Positions 1-12,240 of a DNA stretch of 64,000 nt are shown in pieces (position 1 is the first letter of the stretch; every line of letters begins with the position of its first letter). The notes below the pieces were generated by a model. The model searched no databases. It saw only the letters and a program-made list of their open reading frames with translations, and was not told the DNA's origin. A program made the position numbers and the translations under genes. Where the stretch lies: contig VIRR01000575.1 in assembly GCA_008638375.1 (NCBI GenBank), positions 21,214-85,213 on the forward strand, given 5' to 3'. The DNA comes from Nyssa sinensis. Taxonomy: Eukaryota > Streptophyta > Magnoliopsida > Cornales > Nyssaceae.

Positions 1-2180
1 TACAGTAAATTAAATGAAAATTAAATAAAGATAAAATGTATATTAAATTACAGCAAACCATAATTTAATTAACACATATAAATTAAACGTGCATATGATA
101 TTAACACATGAAATATATATCTCAATCAAATCTCAAGTTTTGATCCGTCGCAACTAATGATATCATTGTTCATAAAAATAGAAATACAATAGTTTATATG
201 TATATTTATACATTGAATTTTGAATATTAAATCACAATAAATTTTTGACAGAATAATATTCAAATAAATCATCATGTCATTATTTAAGATGTAAAGTTTG
301 ATTTAAAAAATAAATTTATATGTAATTAGTTTTTTAAATATACTTATTTATTATATAAGAAAGTGAGGGCTTTTACAATAAATTTATGTGAGATAAAAAT
401 CTATTTAAAAAGATTGTTATAACATTTTTCAAATTTAAAACATATAGTATTATTAAATTAAATGAATAAGTATGCACACAAAGAGGGGGGAAATGTATAT
501 ATGTGTACATGTGCGTACATTCACATTTTTCCCATTGTTTGGATACATGAATATCAAATTTTAAGGCATATTTGAAAAATTATATACGGCAAAAAAAATC
601 ATAAGTCATTTTAAATTTACATCATTTAAAAAATAATTTTGTACTCCGGAGGCATCATTGTAACTAAGCCACCCTTTAATAATGGGATATTGTGTGTCAT
701 GTCTCACTTATTTTAATGAAACATAGTTTATGTGTCTATTCACTATTAAATAGTGGCATAGTTTCATGATATTTCAGACTAGTTGTTATTTATTAGTTTT
801 TGAATACAGTATATTTGAGTTAATAAATATATGATACATCAGTATATGATCTACATATTTTTCATATGTGACAAATATTTATTGGTTCGGGTGCACTGTA
901 CCGGAAGCAATAAAAAAATTTTCTTCTCAAACGCTTAATATTTTCTCAACTGTTCAAAGTGAATCCAACTTATTAAGAATTTATTGTATGATCGGGTACC
1001 AATGATCCCATCCAATATGAATTATTGTATATATAACATATTGAGTTGTAAAAGCTAGTAAAACAATTTTTATTAACATAAAAATTTATGATTCATCGAG
1101 AACATTAATTTAATCTAAGTGCAGGATTATATAATAAGTTCTCTTAATTACCAGCTAAAAGTGGATCCAATTACATTATTTTAACCTAAAAATAAATCAA
1201 TTGTTGTGCAGACTCGAACAAGCCAGAGTTGTCGTGTCATAGAAAGGTAACAATTTTGCTATTTCATGTGTCCCCTTTGGAGCATGTGCTCTCCCAAGTG
1301 GCACAACAATTCCTTTCAGATGGTCTAAAATCAGTTAATTCTCTTTTAATTAATAAATATAAGAGATGAAAAATTTATTAATTATTATAAAAAATTTTCA
1401 TATTTTGATTGATAAAAAATATTATTTAGGTGTAAATGATTTTCAATAAGAAAAAAAAAATTATATGTAATTTTTCAATAACATTTTAATTTTTTATAAA
1501 AAAATACATATAATATTCAATTTATATCATAAAAAACTCTTAATGTCCACTTCTAATAAAGAAGTCATGTTTCTTAATGTTATAATTTTTTTTATTTACT
1601 ATAATTTCAACTTTAGTTATATAGAATTAATAAATATAATTACTAAGACATGGTATAAATGAGATATATATGTGCATATATAACAATTTTTATCTCTCTA
1701 ATAATTAATATTATAAAGAAACTTTATGAAAAAATATTAATTATTAAGTAATAGAATCATTAATTACTCACCATGAAAGCAAGTTAGTTCCTTAAAAATT
1801 TATTAATTATTAAAAATTATTAATTTATTGAATATTAATTTGAAGATGGTCAACTATAAGTAACAAATGTATAATTCAATATTATATAGTTAAAGAGTAC
1901 ATATTTTTGGTAGGAATAAATTGAAATGAGATAATTAAAATCACTCTCTTTACATGATAAGATAAGTCAAAATTTGAGTCCGACTTTACACACACTGTCC
2001 CTTATCATTGTACTCAAAAGGAAAAGTACATGATTTTAATGTGATATGATAAAAAGCTTTTCTCCCTTCTTTGTATTCAAAAAAAAAAAAATAGGTACAA
2101 GTTTTTAGTGTGATATGATAATGAGTAAATGTTATGTAAATGACATAAGTAGAATACGAGAAACTATATGTAATTGTAAG
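1..2180. other. AT-rich intergenic DNA
   Basis: Very AT-rich sequence with stops in all frames and no recognisable protein motif, tRNA or terminal-repeat structure. It ends at the GTAAG target-site duplication of the copia derivative that follows. The stretch around 840-960 has a GGTGCACTG-type phrase also found near 52590-52640, so a small dispersed repeat is possible, but I could not define its ends. Confidence 0.7.
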
Positions 2181-2334
2181 TGAAGAAATAAAGAAGAGAA
2201 AAGAATTTATATTTATTTCTGTGTATTTAAAACTGTACAATATGAGGTCTATTTATAGGTACAATATGATAATACAATGTGGGAGTGTATCCGATGTGGG
2301 ACAAGTAGTATGAGTAATCTAGAATATTCTAACA
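2181..2334 (-). repeat. 3' LTR of element C
   Basis: On the minus strand it starts TGTTAGAATATTCT and ends TTTATTTCTTCA. It contains TTGTCCCACATCGG near its start and a TATAAATAG box, the likely Pol II promoter. The polypurine tract TTGAGGGGGAATG lies immediately before it in minus orientation (about 2332-2346). Confidence 0.92.
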
Positions 2335-2341
2335 TTCCCCC

Positions 2342-2923
2342 TCAAACTCGAGATGACGAAGTCAACTGGAGTTTGGAAACAAGATCACGGAGCCGACCAG
2401 GAGGATGAGACTTCGTGAAAATATCGGCAAGTTGATCTTCAGACGAGACAGAGCGAAGATCCAAGGTGCCCTGTTGAAGATGGTGCCGAATAAAGTGACA
2501 ATCAATTTCAATATGTTTGGTGCGCTCATGAAAGACATCATTGTGAGCAATCTGGATGGCGCTCCGATTATCACAATAAAGAGGAGAACTAGTCAGCTGA
2601 GGAGCACCCATGTCGGTCAAAAGCCATCGTAACCACAAAAGTTCAGCTATAGTATCAGCAAGGGCACGATACTCAGCCTCAGTACTAGAGCGGGCAACAA
2701 CAGTCTGCTTCTTACTACGCCAAGAAATGAGAGAAGTGCCGAGTAAGAAACAGTAGCCCGTGGTGGAGTGACGGTCGGTAGGATCACCAGCCCAATCAGC
2801 ATCAGAATAGGAACGGAGCTCAAGAGATGAGCGAGAGGAAAAGTGAATGCCATGAAACAGAGTTCCCTTGACATACCGTAAAATGCGAAGAACATATTTA
2901 AACAAGTCAACAGTCAAAGTCAA
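2342..2923 (-). pseudogene. Ty1/copia RNase H domain (open frame, 193 codons)
   Basis: This is the C-terminal end of a copia polyprotein: the RNase H that removes the RNA template during cDNA synthesis. Visible signatures in order are RILRYVKGT, SYSDADWAG (first catalytic Asp), RRSTTGY-like DRHSTTGYCF, SWRSKKQ, SSTEAEYRAL (catalytic Glu), YCDNRSA (catalytic Asp), ERTKHIEIDCHF and DQLADIFTK. The frame is uninterrupted, unlike the same region of element B. The N-terminal residues (MTLTVDLFKYV) come from leader sequence fused by an internal deletion, so the start is an accident of that junction. A stand-alone protein is unlikely but the frame is intact. Confidence 0.85.
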
Positions 2924-3349
2924 TGCTGATGTGGCGACGGAATCTGAAGTGGATCTAGGGTTGACGTGGCAGTGACGTGACTAGGACTGACGTGGCAGTG
3001 ACGTGGCTAGGGCTGACGTGGCAGCACAAGGATAAGGCTGGCGCTGGGGCGCGTGGACAGCGCATGGGCGACGCGGCAGAACTTCGGGAGGCGCGTGAGG
3101 GCGCGTGGCAGCTCCAATGGGGGCGATCTTGGCGGCGTTGGACTCCTCTCTGAATGGACTGTCCAATGGTGGTGGCACCTTTGTGAGATGGTGACCAGAA
3201 CAGTGTAAAATTGAGGAAGACAAAGAGGAATGGCGGTGCGTGGCAGCTCGTGAGGTAAGACACCTTCACAAGGAAGAGCACCAAAAATTTGCCGAAAGAA
3301 CGGCTGAAAAAATAAGACTACACGCCACAAGTTTGTGGCTCTGATACCA
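2924..3349 (-). other. Element C leader with primer-binding site
   Basis: GC-richer leader between the 5' LTR and the RNase H frame. The minus-strand PBS TGGTATCAGAGCC occupies about 3337-3349. A short CACGTCAGCC-type motif is repeated several times at 2962-3020, and the same kind of leader (PBS, then CACAAACTTGTGG, then a GTTGACTTTGAC phrase) occurs at 30755-30925 in element B. The ORFs seen here in three frames overlap each other and carry no known domain. Confidence 0.75.
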
Positions 3350-3503
3350 TGAAGAAATAAAGAAGAAAAAGAAATTTATATTTATTTCTGTGTATTTAAA
3401 ACTGTACAATATGAGGTCTATTTATAGGTACAATATGAGAATACAATGTGGGAGTATATTCGATGTGGGACAAGTGGTATGAGTAATTTAGAATATTCTA
3501 ACA
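3350..3503 (-). repeat. 5' LTR of element C
   Basis: Partner of the 2181-2334 repeat, differing at about 8 of 154 positions. The flanking GTAAG at 3504-3508 duplicates 2176-2180. Confidence 0.92.
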
Positions 3504-4203
3504 GTAAGAATATTCTTTCCATAGATAGATGAGTCATAAAGTTAATGTCGTTAAAGTACAAAAAAAAAAAATTGTATATATTTATGAAAATTTATTATAT
3601 AAGAATGAAACATATAAAAGTATTGAATTTATTGATTTGTATTGGTCATTTTTAATGGTTTTTGTAAAAGAAAAAAGATGAAGAAGAACTTTCTGAAATC
3701 ACAAAATTTTAATATTTTGGAACATAAATATTCCTCATTTTAGAACATCCATATTAATATGAAAATCATTAGAATATTGGAGTTTTATGATAACTATGGT
3801 GTGAATGCACAATTGTAGGAGAATCTTTTTCTATGTTTTATATTTGTGTATTACGTGTTAGGAAAATGATATGAGTATAGATGTGTAATCTTATTAAAGC
3901 TTAAAACCTCCTAAGCAGACATATGCAAATTTGCTAGATTAAGTTTGGGAAATTTTTGAATGGAACTGGTACAGTGTGGTTTGGTAATGTGTTTTTTTGT
4001 TGATATATTGTCAAGTGTGATATGACCTATCTCTTTTAGTAAAATATAGTACATATGATATTATTATTAGAAGGACACATTATCACATGATATATCAAAC
4101 CCACCAAAAAATATCACAATTAAGTTTGGCCTTTTTTTCATTTAAAACAATAAACATGTCATGCTTAGAGGGTAGTGTGGCAGCTTGTTCTTCATTAATC
4201 TCA

Positions 4204-4243
<40 letters not shown>

Positions 4244-5204
4244 GAGAGATGACAATGATCTCTTCTATATAATAAACATGACCCTCTAAAAAATTCATGA
4301 TAATTAGATGAATTGGACCATTTGCTCATACATATCTATGTTTGTGTGTGTGTGTGTGTGTATACACACACGTACACAAAATCTCAAAGGAGGGGGCATG
4401 CAATGGGGGCCCTAAACCAGCAATGTTTATAATTTATTGTTATGGGATAAGATGAGACTAATAAAGTAATAATTCATAGCTTGAAGCATAGGTCAATTGA
4501 GATGTGCTGACATGAAATTATTTTGTCCAAAATCTCTTACTCTACTTTGAAAGAAGAAAAAAAAATTGTTAACCTAATTACTGATCCTAGAGACAGATTT
4601 GCGCCTCATTCCACCTAATCCCTTTTAGTATTCTATGAATAATTATTCAATCTGTGACTTTGTTAAGGATGTGAAGGCATGAAACCTGCTAATCATAGCC
4701 CCCACCCATTGGCATTGATATATGCAAAAAGCTTACTAGTTTGTGATTGTATGGGTTTTGGCACAATTGATACAACCAAATATCATTTGTCAAGAGAAAG
4801 TGATTATAATTCTCCACTTGTGGGAAAATATAAATCATTCATCATATCACTTACATTTCCCCGCTAAGTATAGCAATAGAAACTACTTCCACTTGAACTA
4901 AATGTAATATATTTTGCAAACCAAAAGTTGGAACATCTTTAATGTAAAATATCATTTTCTTCACGTTAAAATTATATTTTGATATTATTGTAATGTTAAA
5001 ATATTATATTTTTTTTTTATTTCTGCTCCAATGATATATTTTTTAAAAATACATCATATTATTTTCCTTCCGTTTTCCACGTCAGGTTTTGCATGCTTTC
5101 ACACCAAACGAACCCTAGGATCTTAGCAAGTTACCTAGGACAGTTTTTAACCTCTATTGATTCGGTTTCCTGGCCTGTATCTATATTTTTTCGGTGATGT
5201 AATA
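3504..5204. other. Intergenic DNA with microsatellites
   Basis: No gene is supported. It holds an (AAT)n run at about 4204-4243 and a (GT)n run at about 4337-4361. The small ORFs across the AAT run are microsatellite artefacts. About 3960-4085 resembles the reverse complement of 48900-49020 (both have a GTGATATGAC...TTTTAGTA...GGACACATTA phrase), suggesting copies of a small dispersed repeat. Confidence 0.6.
4204..4243. repeat. (AAT)n microsatellite
   Basis: About 13 uninterrupted AAT units, probably polymorphic in length. Confidence 0.95.
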
Positions 5205-5691
5205 CCCAGATTCCGGCGACTGGTTTCTTTTAAATTTTCATGCATTTTCTCCATTGTTTTAATCCGTTTTCTTTTCTAAAAATTTCCTACAGCTACGAGA
5301 GTTAGATCTAGGCCATTCAGGTTAGGTTTCATGCATGAAATATCAATGAACCCAAAAATTTTCCTAACCTGTAACTCCAAAATTCTCTCTCATTTCTCAA
5401 CCATTTTGGTTGATTTTTTTTGCAAAATTTTTCATACTTTATACTCTACAAGGCATTGTTATTTAAATAAATTATTAAGCTCTAAAAAAAAAATCAGAAC
5501 AGAAGCTTATATGGCTTACCCCGTTTTGCTGATTTTCCCTTCTCTCTCTTTGATCTCCACCCTTTGGTTCTTCACTTCCTTCCTCCCCTTTTTCTGGCTT
5601 TACTTTCTGTTTCCTTTCTTATCTTTTTACTTATCCAACGAACCCACATGCATATGCATATATCACACTCTTCTCTGTCTCTCTCTTTCTT

Positions 5692-5729
<38 letters not shown>

Positions 5730-5946
5730 ATTTCCCTCTCTACTCTTTACCTATCCCTTCATAGCCCAGCTGCTACAGCCCCCTTTGGCTGACCAACTCT
5801 CTGCCATTTCTGATTTCTTTCATATCCAATTTAGAGAGCATTAAATGCTAGTTGACTTGTGTAATATATATACATATATATCATATCACTCAAACCCACT
5901 CAGCCGAACACCCACACACACACGGCATACCAAGCTGTCACACACT

Positions 5947-5983
<37 letters not shown>

Positions 5984-6171
5984 CATACACTCACGTGCAC
6001 ACACAATCAGATTTATATATATATACACACATACAATTTTACACACATACATGTAATATATAAAATACACATGTATGATACACACACTTCACAATTCTTA
6101 TACATGTATTAATTAAAAAAAAAAATTTCATTCATTCCAAAAAAAAAAAAAAAAATTTCCAAGTCATTACA
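5205..6171 (-). mobile_element. Family-G long LTR, 5' part (copy f, truncated)
   Basis: In minus orientation this starts TGTAATGACTTGGAAA followed by a T-rich run, closely like the start of the solo LTR at 13034 (TGTAACAACCTGAAAA plus T-run, then AT/GT microsatellites, then a GA-rich tract). The central part also matches: the phrase CATTTCTCAACC, ACTCTACAAGG and GAACAGAAG occur in the same order as in the complement of 13590-13740. Similarity fades near 5205, so the other end is lost. It contains (CT)n at about 5697-5725 and (TA)n at about 5949-5979. The ORFs here are low-complexity artefacts. Confidence 0.65.
5697..5725. repeat. (CT)n microsatellite
   Basis: A pure CT run, part of a longer pyrimidine-rich tract that corresponds to the GA-rich portion of the family-G LTR read on the other strand. 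Confidence 0.9.
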
Positions 6172-7753
6172 TCTCAAGTACCAGAAGCCTCATCTGCAAT
6201 ATGATATCTCACGAGGAGTCAGCTCAACTGCTAGTATGACATAATGCTAATACAAGGAACAAGATTAAGGCATGACATGTGCAAGTGTACAATAATAATA
6301 TACATGCCTTCCAATTCATCAATACAATGCATTAGCAATATTTGTGACACACCCATGCAAACTCTATGCCACACCCATATCTCGTTTCACTGATCGGTCC
6401 CGTTGGTCAGCGAGTACCAATGCCTGTGTTCACGGATTGCTCCCGTTGGATAAGCAGGCACCAATGTAATGGCCAATTTTGAGTTTTTCACCATAGGATC
6501 TACACCCACATAATGCATAGCACCAAGTGCTCAACCCACACTATTTTTGCAAAGAATCACCATATACCAATATGCCTTGATTTTTCTATGCAATTTCAAT
6601 AGAACATTTCATCAAACACATGGAGCATGCTTTAAATAGCACGTTATACTTAAAGCAATGATAACCTTTGAACTATAAAACTTTGTCTATATGAATCTAG
6701 CATGTAATCCAATCAATTTCACATATTAAACATATTACATTTCATAACCTTACCAAATTCTCAAAGATTACAAAATACATAAAGTACCAACACCTTGAAT
6801 AAATCATAACTTTCCAACTACAAGATTTTGTCTATATGAACATAAGTTAGAATACAATAAATTATACATAAAGTCATGATTCATGTTTATCACTTTACCA
6901 AATTCTCAAAGAATACAAAGAACACACAAGAACATAAACAACCAACTCTAGGTTTTCAAAACAACTATATCCTAAGTGATTTTCTAACAGCAAATAAATA
7001 TATAAATCATTCAATCAACTTATAAAACACTCATAAATTTAACCCTATTCCTTATTTAGCAAAATATCATACTTAGATGGGTTTTCCTCAACCTTAGGGA
7101 GTTGTGTTCGCTGTGCAGCCAAACTAATCGGTGAGAATGTAACCCTTGACGTGGGGAATAACTTCCTAGAAGGAAGTCTTGTGAAAATCCAAGACTAAAG
7201 ATGTGTTTTTGGAAGCTTGAAAGTTGAAAAACCCTAGGCTTCTTTCTACCTTTTCTCCATGAACGTGCAACTGCTTTATTCTCATACCAAAGAATGAAAT
7301 TATATCACTAAGGGTCTTATTTATAGTAAAGGGCTAAAGGGGCAAAATGACTATTTTGCCCTTAATGAGTTCGGGACCCCGTTATACTACAACCTGTCCC
7401 GAAATGCCTCAATTTGATATTTTGTTTTATCCAAAGTTCTTAAAATTATTTTAAATGATATTTTTCAAAAAATTTTATTTTCACCTGTGGCCGGGTTTGG
7501 CCGGATCTACCCAGGCTACCCGGGATGCCCTTTATGGTCCATTTTTAAAACTATCTCCGAACAGACTCAAATTTTTACAAGATGTGTATTTGAATATTCT
7601 AAGCATATTTTCCTTCTATAAAATACTCAAAATATTCTCCTAATCATGACTTATGTCTAAATGTGCATGTGTAATGTCCTACCGGCAAATAGTGCATGAA
7701 TAGTGTCCTACTGGCAAAACGAAAAATTTATCTTCATTTTTCAGGTCTCTACA
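6172..7753 (-). mobile_element. Family-G long LTR, second copy (copy e, partial)
   Basis: Minus-orientation LTR whose outer end is at 7753 (minus strand TGTAGAGACCTGAAAA). From 6172 it matches the complement of the 3' portion of the 13034-15932 LTR: GTCAGCTCAAC, ATAATGCTAAT, the GACACACCCATGC phrase and a GAGTTTTTCACCATAGGATC segment run in the same order. It carries the family's palindromic AAAATGACTATTTTGCC motif at about 7334-7351. Its last roughly 300 bp are missing where it abuts copy f, so either f inserted into e or the two were joined by deletion. Confidence 0.65.
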
Positions 7754-8609
7754 TTTACATTTTTTTTCTTTTTTTTTTTGTAGGTAGAATTTGTTTGAAC
7801 CATGAAATTAATTCAAATGTTTCTCTAAGAAAAAAAATTTTAAAAACAAAAAGATACTTGATGACCACCAATTCAGTGGCGGACCTAGGATAGGAAGTTA
7901 GGGAACATAAAAACTAAAATTTAAGGAAATTTTTAACAAGAATACAGAAAAAAATTGGAGTATCCTAATTCTTTAAAAAAAATCTATCAAAACTAAAGGT
8001 CATAATTTTCAAAACTTTGGGAGGACTACCATCCTAACAAAATGTTATTGGTTTACTTAGTTGTCAAATCTAACTTCATTATATGTCATTCAATCCAATC
8101 CAATCAATTTTCAATGACCTTTTACTATGAAGACCTAAGTGGTTAAAAATTAAGAAAAATGTTTGAGATTCCTAATTTATTTTTCTAATTGTATTTCCAA
8201 TGTGTTTTGTTATTGTGTGATGTGATTTTCAAGAACACTATATAGTGACACACATATCACATTAGGAATATAATTAAAAATTTATAGCATTACTCAAAAA
8301 TTAATTTTCAATACTTTAAATGGAATTAAATCAACTAATGTCTATGTGACAAAACATTATTGGGAAACTTGATGGACACAAGAACATCAATAATGTCGGG
8401 GACATCACTTATTTGTACCATTTTAGATAATACCTTGTTACACGTGTGAGTTCCATCACTTATGGACCCACCATGAAACCCACCCATGTAAAAGTATTTG
8501 TACCACATTAAACACCACTTGCAATATTCAAATATCATAAATTGGAATTGAGTCCTTAATTATTTGTTGTCCTTCTCAAGGGCGAATTCGATTCAGATAT
8601 GTTATAAAG

Positions 8610-9075
8610 TACAAAAACTCTATTTTGACTCGTGTTCATATCAAACACCGACTCTTTCAAACACTTTCTAATCACGTGTTGAACACGCAAAAAAAAACAG
8701 TATCTATTTTTTTTTATTAAATTCCGGACACATTATGGATACTTTTTCCTTTTTTCCTTCTTTTGTTTTTTCCTCATTTTCTTCTATTCTCCTTAATTCT
8801 TTTTTTGGTTATATATATATATATATATATGTAATTGTTAGTCTTGAATAATGGATGTTGATTAAATGAAAAAGTTCTTAAGTTTTTTATTTAATGATTT
8901 TGTTATGTTAATATCTTAATAATATTTTTATAATTTATGTATTTTTATGTTAATTTTAATTGAAATAATGTTAAGTTTTTATTACATGATCATATAAAAA
9001 AATATTAAAATTTTATATATATTCAATGTATTCATATCTTACTTTTTTTTAAAAATGATGTGTTTGTGTGTCCAT
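8610..9075. repeat. Dispersed repeat, copy 1
   Basis: This stretch is similar to the reverse complement of about 30300-30580. Shared phrases in order include ACTCTATTTTG, a CACGTGTTGAACACG-like segment, ATGGATGTTGATTAAATGAA, TTAATATCTTAATAATATTT and a final TATATATATTCAATGTATTC. It has no coding content; ends are uncertain. Probably a degraded non-autonomous transposon. Confidence 0.6.
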
Positions 9076-9411
9076 ATTATCATGTCATATTTATACCCTG
9101 TATCCATATATTTGCTTATTAAGGGATATGCTTCCACGTCTGCTCAATATGAGACAAAAAAAAATAGCATAAAATGCTAGGAAAAAAAATAAAAAAGTGA
9201 ATTCACTAATAGGTCGTTTCTCTGTATTCTCCCATGTGTATCTTGTCTCATTGGATGATGAAAGGCTCCATCCCGTGAAAATTACAGGTTGTTGGTTGTG
9301 GGTGTGTGTATAATAAATCAATTGACCAAGTTTATACTAATTTTTTACAGATTGAAAGTTACTATATATAGAAATATCACCCAGATTTTACAAGCTATGA
9401 CGGTTTAGCAA

Positions 9412-9480
9412 AATGAAAAAGGAGCTCAACACAACACTTAGTGAAGACCCCTATTGCTATGCCAGCTATTCCTCCTATCA
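9412..9480 (+). other. Possible orphan first exon
   Basis: An ATG at 9412 opens 23 varied codons (beginning MKKELNTTLSEDPYCYASYS) and runs into CAG|GTACTC, a good splice donor, with ACTATATATAGAAA about 50 bp upstream as a TATA-like element. I do not recognise the peptide and see no second exon in the following 2 kb. It may be the stranded start of a truncated gene or chance. Confidence 0.25.
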
Positions 9481-11766
9481 GGTACTCTTTTTACTTCATG
9501 CATAATTAACAATATTTGTTTCATGCAGAAATGATCGTGATCATCCATTCTTTCTTTCTTCTGTTTTTTTTTTTTTTTATATAACGTGGGAGTTGTTTCA
9601 GCCAAGACATTGATTTACAAGAAAGTTTGAGAGAAAACTTGACCTATAACAATTATTTTCATCTTCAAATATATTAAATATTGTAGATTTAGGTTATTCT
9701 ATTCGATTCAATACATTAATTGTTGTTAAAATTATTATAGACACCATAAAGCATAGGTACTTAATATGAATTACAAATTTAGGATTATTTTACCTTAGAA
9801 GTATATCTTTTGATTTATTAAACTATTTGGATGCTGATTTTTTCAATTTCAAAGTTGATAGAAAAAGCATAAGTAAAATTTGGCACTTTTTAGGACATTC
9901 TCTTGTGTAACGATTTAGTAAGAAGTAAATTTTTGTTAAAGTGCTGTTAATATTATGTACAATATTTTTTTGTTAAGTAATAGTAAAAAATATATAAAAG
10001 ATGTCCAAGAAAAGCGAATCACATGAGCATGTGTGGAATTGTAAATATATTATTTTTTATAAATAACTTGATTAAACTTTCAAATTTTTTATCTTTTTCA
10101 ATTATTTGAGATACAAAACTGTTTTTTATTTATTTTTAATCTTTTTTGCTTTTGTTTCTTCTTGCTCAATTTGCTTTGTTGTTAGGCTTCCCTCCTCTTC
10201 ATATATTGGACACTGCTTCTTCTTGGTAATAATATTCTGGATCTTGTGAATATATGTAGATATTGTCCACCACCATATTTGCCCTTCCCTAGCTAGTGAT
10301 AATGGCGAATATACAATGAGTGTTTATAAAAGTTAATTAAAGGATAATTTAATCAAGTATATCATGCAAAAAAAAAAAACTCACTTTCATGATGTATGGA
10401 AGTTGCCAATGGAAATAATACCCAAATCCATGTTGCAGTTAGTGCAAAAGTAAAACCCGCCTGCAAAAATATTGTAAAAGGACCTTCAAAATATCCAAGT
10501 AAACTTGGGGTTTCATTTGAAAATCCATCACTAAACTCTGTGGTTTTGTTTTCATTTCATTAATATCAGCACAAAATATACATTGGCATGTTACCATCAT
10601 AGAAGAATAAGAAGAAGAATCACCACAAATTATATTAAGATATTGAAACAGCATTGCTTCTTCGAGAGAGAACATGTAGGATGCATAAAATGAAAGGAAT
10701 TTACTTCATTCATGTGCCTATGCCCTAGCAATTTCCACCCAGCAGAAAATTCAAGCACCAACTTTTTGAGCATACTCACACAGTGAGCGCAGTACCCAAA
10801 ATCTGTATCGAATTACCCAATAGTATTTTTTAATGGAAGTGGTATAGACTAATTCACTCCCTACTAATGAGATAGCCCGAAAATCCCATAAACCAAAAGT
10901 GTGATGGATTAAACTCGGAACGTCCATATTTACAACACGTCCTTCAATCCAACCACCGACAGTGAGGCCATGATCCTCCAAAAATTTTGATATTGTAACT
11001 TTTTATCACTAATGTTGTTAAAATATTTTAACAAAATAGGACTTGATCCTTCCAATTTTTTTTTTATATATTCATAAGAACTTTCTTAAAATTTCTAGAT
11101 CCAAACTCACCCACCAATTTCCTCTAGTGGCTTCAATGAAGATGATAGGTTTCGCATTTAGATGTCATATAAGAAAAGAGCCTCGTTCAAATACATAAAC
11201 CCAAACGAGCACCGGATTAATTGTTTGATAACCATGCTAAATTTACCAAATTGAACTTGAATAGCCATAAAAGTCAATTTTACAAATTTTTACATGTCAA
11301 TAACATATTTTCCTTTCACCTGCTTAAAAAATAGATGCCGCTGATGCCCTTTCTACCCCGTGGCTAAGAAAACAGACCAAGAACTAAAGCTAAGAAAGCC
11401 AGCTGAAATCTTTACAGATGCCTTTGGAAACCCATGATGATGCATTTTTCTCTCAGCTTAAAGCTTTGTATAATGTTTAGGTGCAAAATGGCTTCGGATT
11501 CGGTATAGAGGATACAGAGTGCAATCTGTTTCATATGCACATGAAAGAAATGTCTTTACAATATTGAAAAACCAACACGCTATACATACAAGTTTAGTTG
11601 AACATGAGCAATGCAATTCTCGTACGACATATTTTGCGAATCGGTGGACACTCTAGGTCTAAATGAAGAGATCTAACGATATCCAATTCGTTCTACTGGA
11701 AAAATAAGTAACAACAATAACATGAACGGTCAAAACTATATGGCAAAGAAAAAAATGGATAGACTG

Positions 11767-12033
11767 TTACTGTTTATAGTAGCCACTTCGGTGAGGAGGA
11801 GGATATGGAGATGGAGAAGTGTAAGGAGGCCGAGGAACAAATCCAGGTTGCTGAGCATGTGCATTATAATACGGGCCCCGCCACCTAGGATAAGCAGATT
11901 GGCCATACTCGTGGCTTGCCACTGGCTGTTGGTGGTGCTGTGGAGGTGGGCAGGGAGGACTACCTGCAGTTGGCACGTGGAAAGGAGGTGGCTGCTGCAA
12001 AGAGCCATAAGGAGGAGGGGGGCGAGTATACCC
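11767..12033 (-). pseudogene. ALIX: ALIX last exon, distal part (Pro-rich tail and stop)
   Basis: Encodes the extreme C-terminus, rich in Pro, Gln, Tyr and Gly: TRPPPPYGSLQQPPPF near the start, PYPPPHRSGYYKQ followed by TAA at the end (11767-11769). The frame is open. It is continuous with 23532-23808 once element A and one copy of the TACCC duplication are removed (reading ...RLGY|TRPPPP). In ALIX such tails bind partners in the ESCRT pathway. Confidence 0.88.
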
Positions 12034-12240
12034 TGTTGGCATGAGTTGTCCTTGGAATCAATTAGAGAGATTATAGGGATGCAGCTTCAATGTAAATCCC
12101 CTCTTTCAAGGGTCACCCCTTATTCTAGCCGTAACATTTGTATATCCAAAAATAGGTCTCAATTATCTTCTATATATGTGTATTTCCATCCCTATAAAAA
12201 TCACGATGAAGATACATACAATTTTTTCCAAAGTTTGTCA
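12034..12240 (+). repeat. 5' LTR of element A, with PBS at its 3' edge
   Basis: Starts TGTTGGCATGAGTTGTCC, ends AAAGTTTGTCA. The PBS TGGTATCAGAAC at 12241-12252 follows without a gap. The sequence CCTATAAAAATC at about 12191-12202 is the likely TATA region. Confidence 0.93.

Larger units (their letters stand above)
2181..3503 (-). mobile_element. Element C: short Ty1/copia deletion derivative
   Basis: A complete-ended 1.3-kb element in minus orientation. Two 154-bp direct repeats (2181-2334 and 3350-3503, about 95% alike by eye) have TG...CA ends and are flanked by the exact 5-bp duplication GTAAG (2176-2180 and 3504-3508). Reading the minus strand, the 5' LTR is followed at once by TGGTATCAGAGCC, the usual copia primer-binding site for initiator tRNA-Met, and the 3' LTR is preceded by a G-rich polypurine tract. 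Between them are only a leader region and the RNase H end of pol; gag, protease, integrase and most of reverse transcriptase are missing. LTRs and leader resemble those of element B (30592-41684), so it is a non-autonomous derivative of that family. Confidence 0.93.
7754..11766. other. AT-rich intergenic DNA downstream of ALIX
   Basis: About 4 kb with no supported gene. It contains a (TA)n run near 8810-8832, a CAGTGGCGGACC phrase at 7874 reminiscent of small hAT elements, and a repeat at 8610-9075 described separately. Minus-strand ORFs at 10439-10675 (78 aa) and 10751-10981 (76 aa) read as varied protein but match nothing I recognise, so they are not called. 11000-11766 is the presumed 3' flank of the ALIX remnant. 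Confidence 0.55.

Noticed and set aside
2362..2910. Other ORFs overlapping the element C RNase H
   Set aside because: They are alternative frames of the RNase H coding sequence with no domain of their own.
4087..4298. ORFs encoding poly-Asn or poly-Leu
   Set aside because: They translate the (AAT)n microsatellite in two directions.
5198..5215. TGTAATACCCAGATTCC as a new plus-oriented family-G LTR start
   Set aside because: The sequence to its right matches the family in the opposite orientation, and no plus-oriented end follows.
5331..5792. A 153-codon plus-strand ORF
   Set aside because: It runs through a CT microsatellite and pyrimidine-rich LTR sequence; the Leu/Ser/Phe-rich translation is low complexity.
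10439..10981. Two minus-strand ORFs (78 and 76 codons) as genes
   Set aside because: No recognised motif, no clear splice context and ordinary length for chance ORFs; left uncalled.
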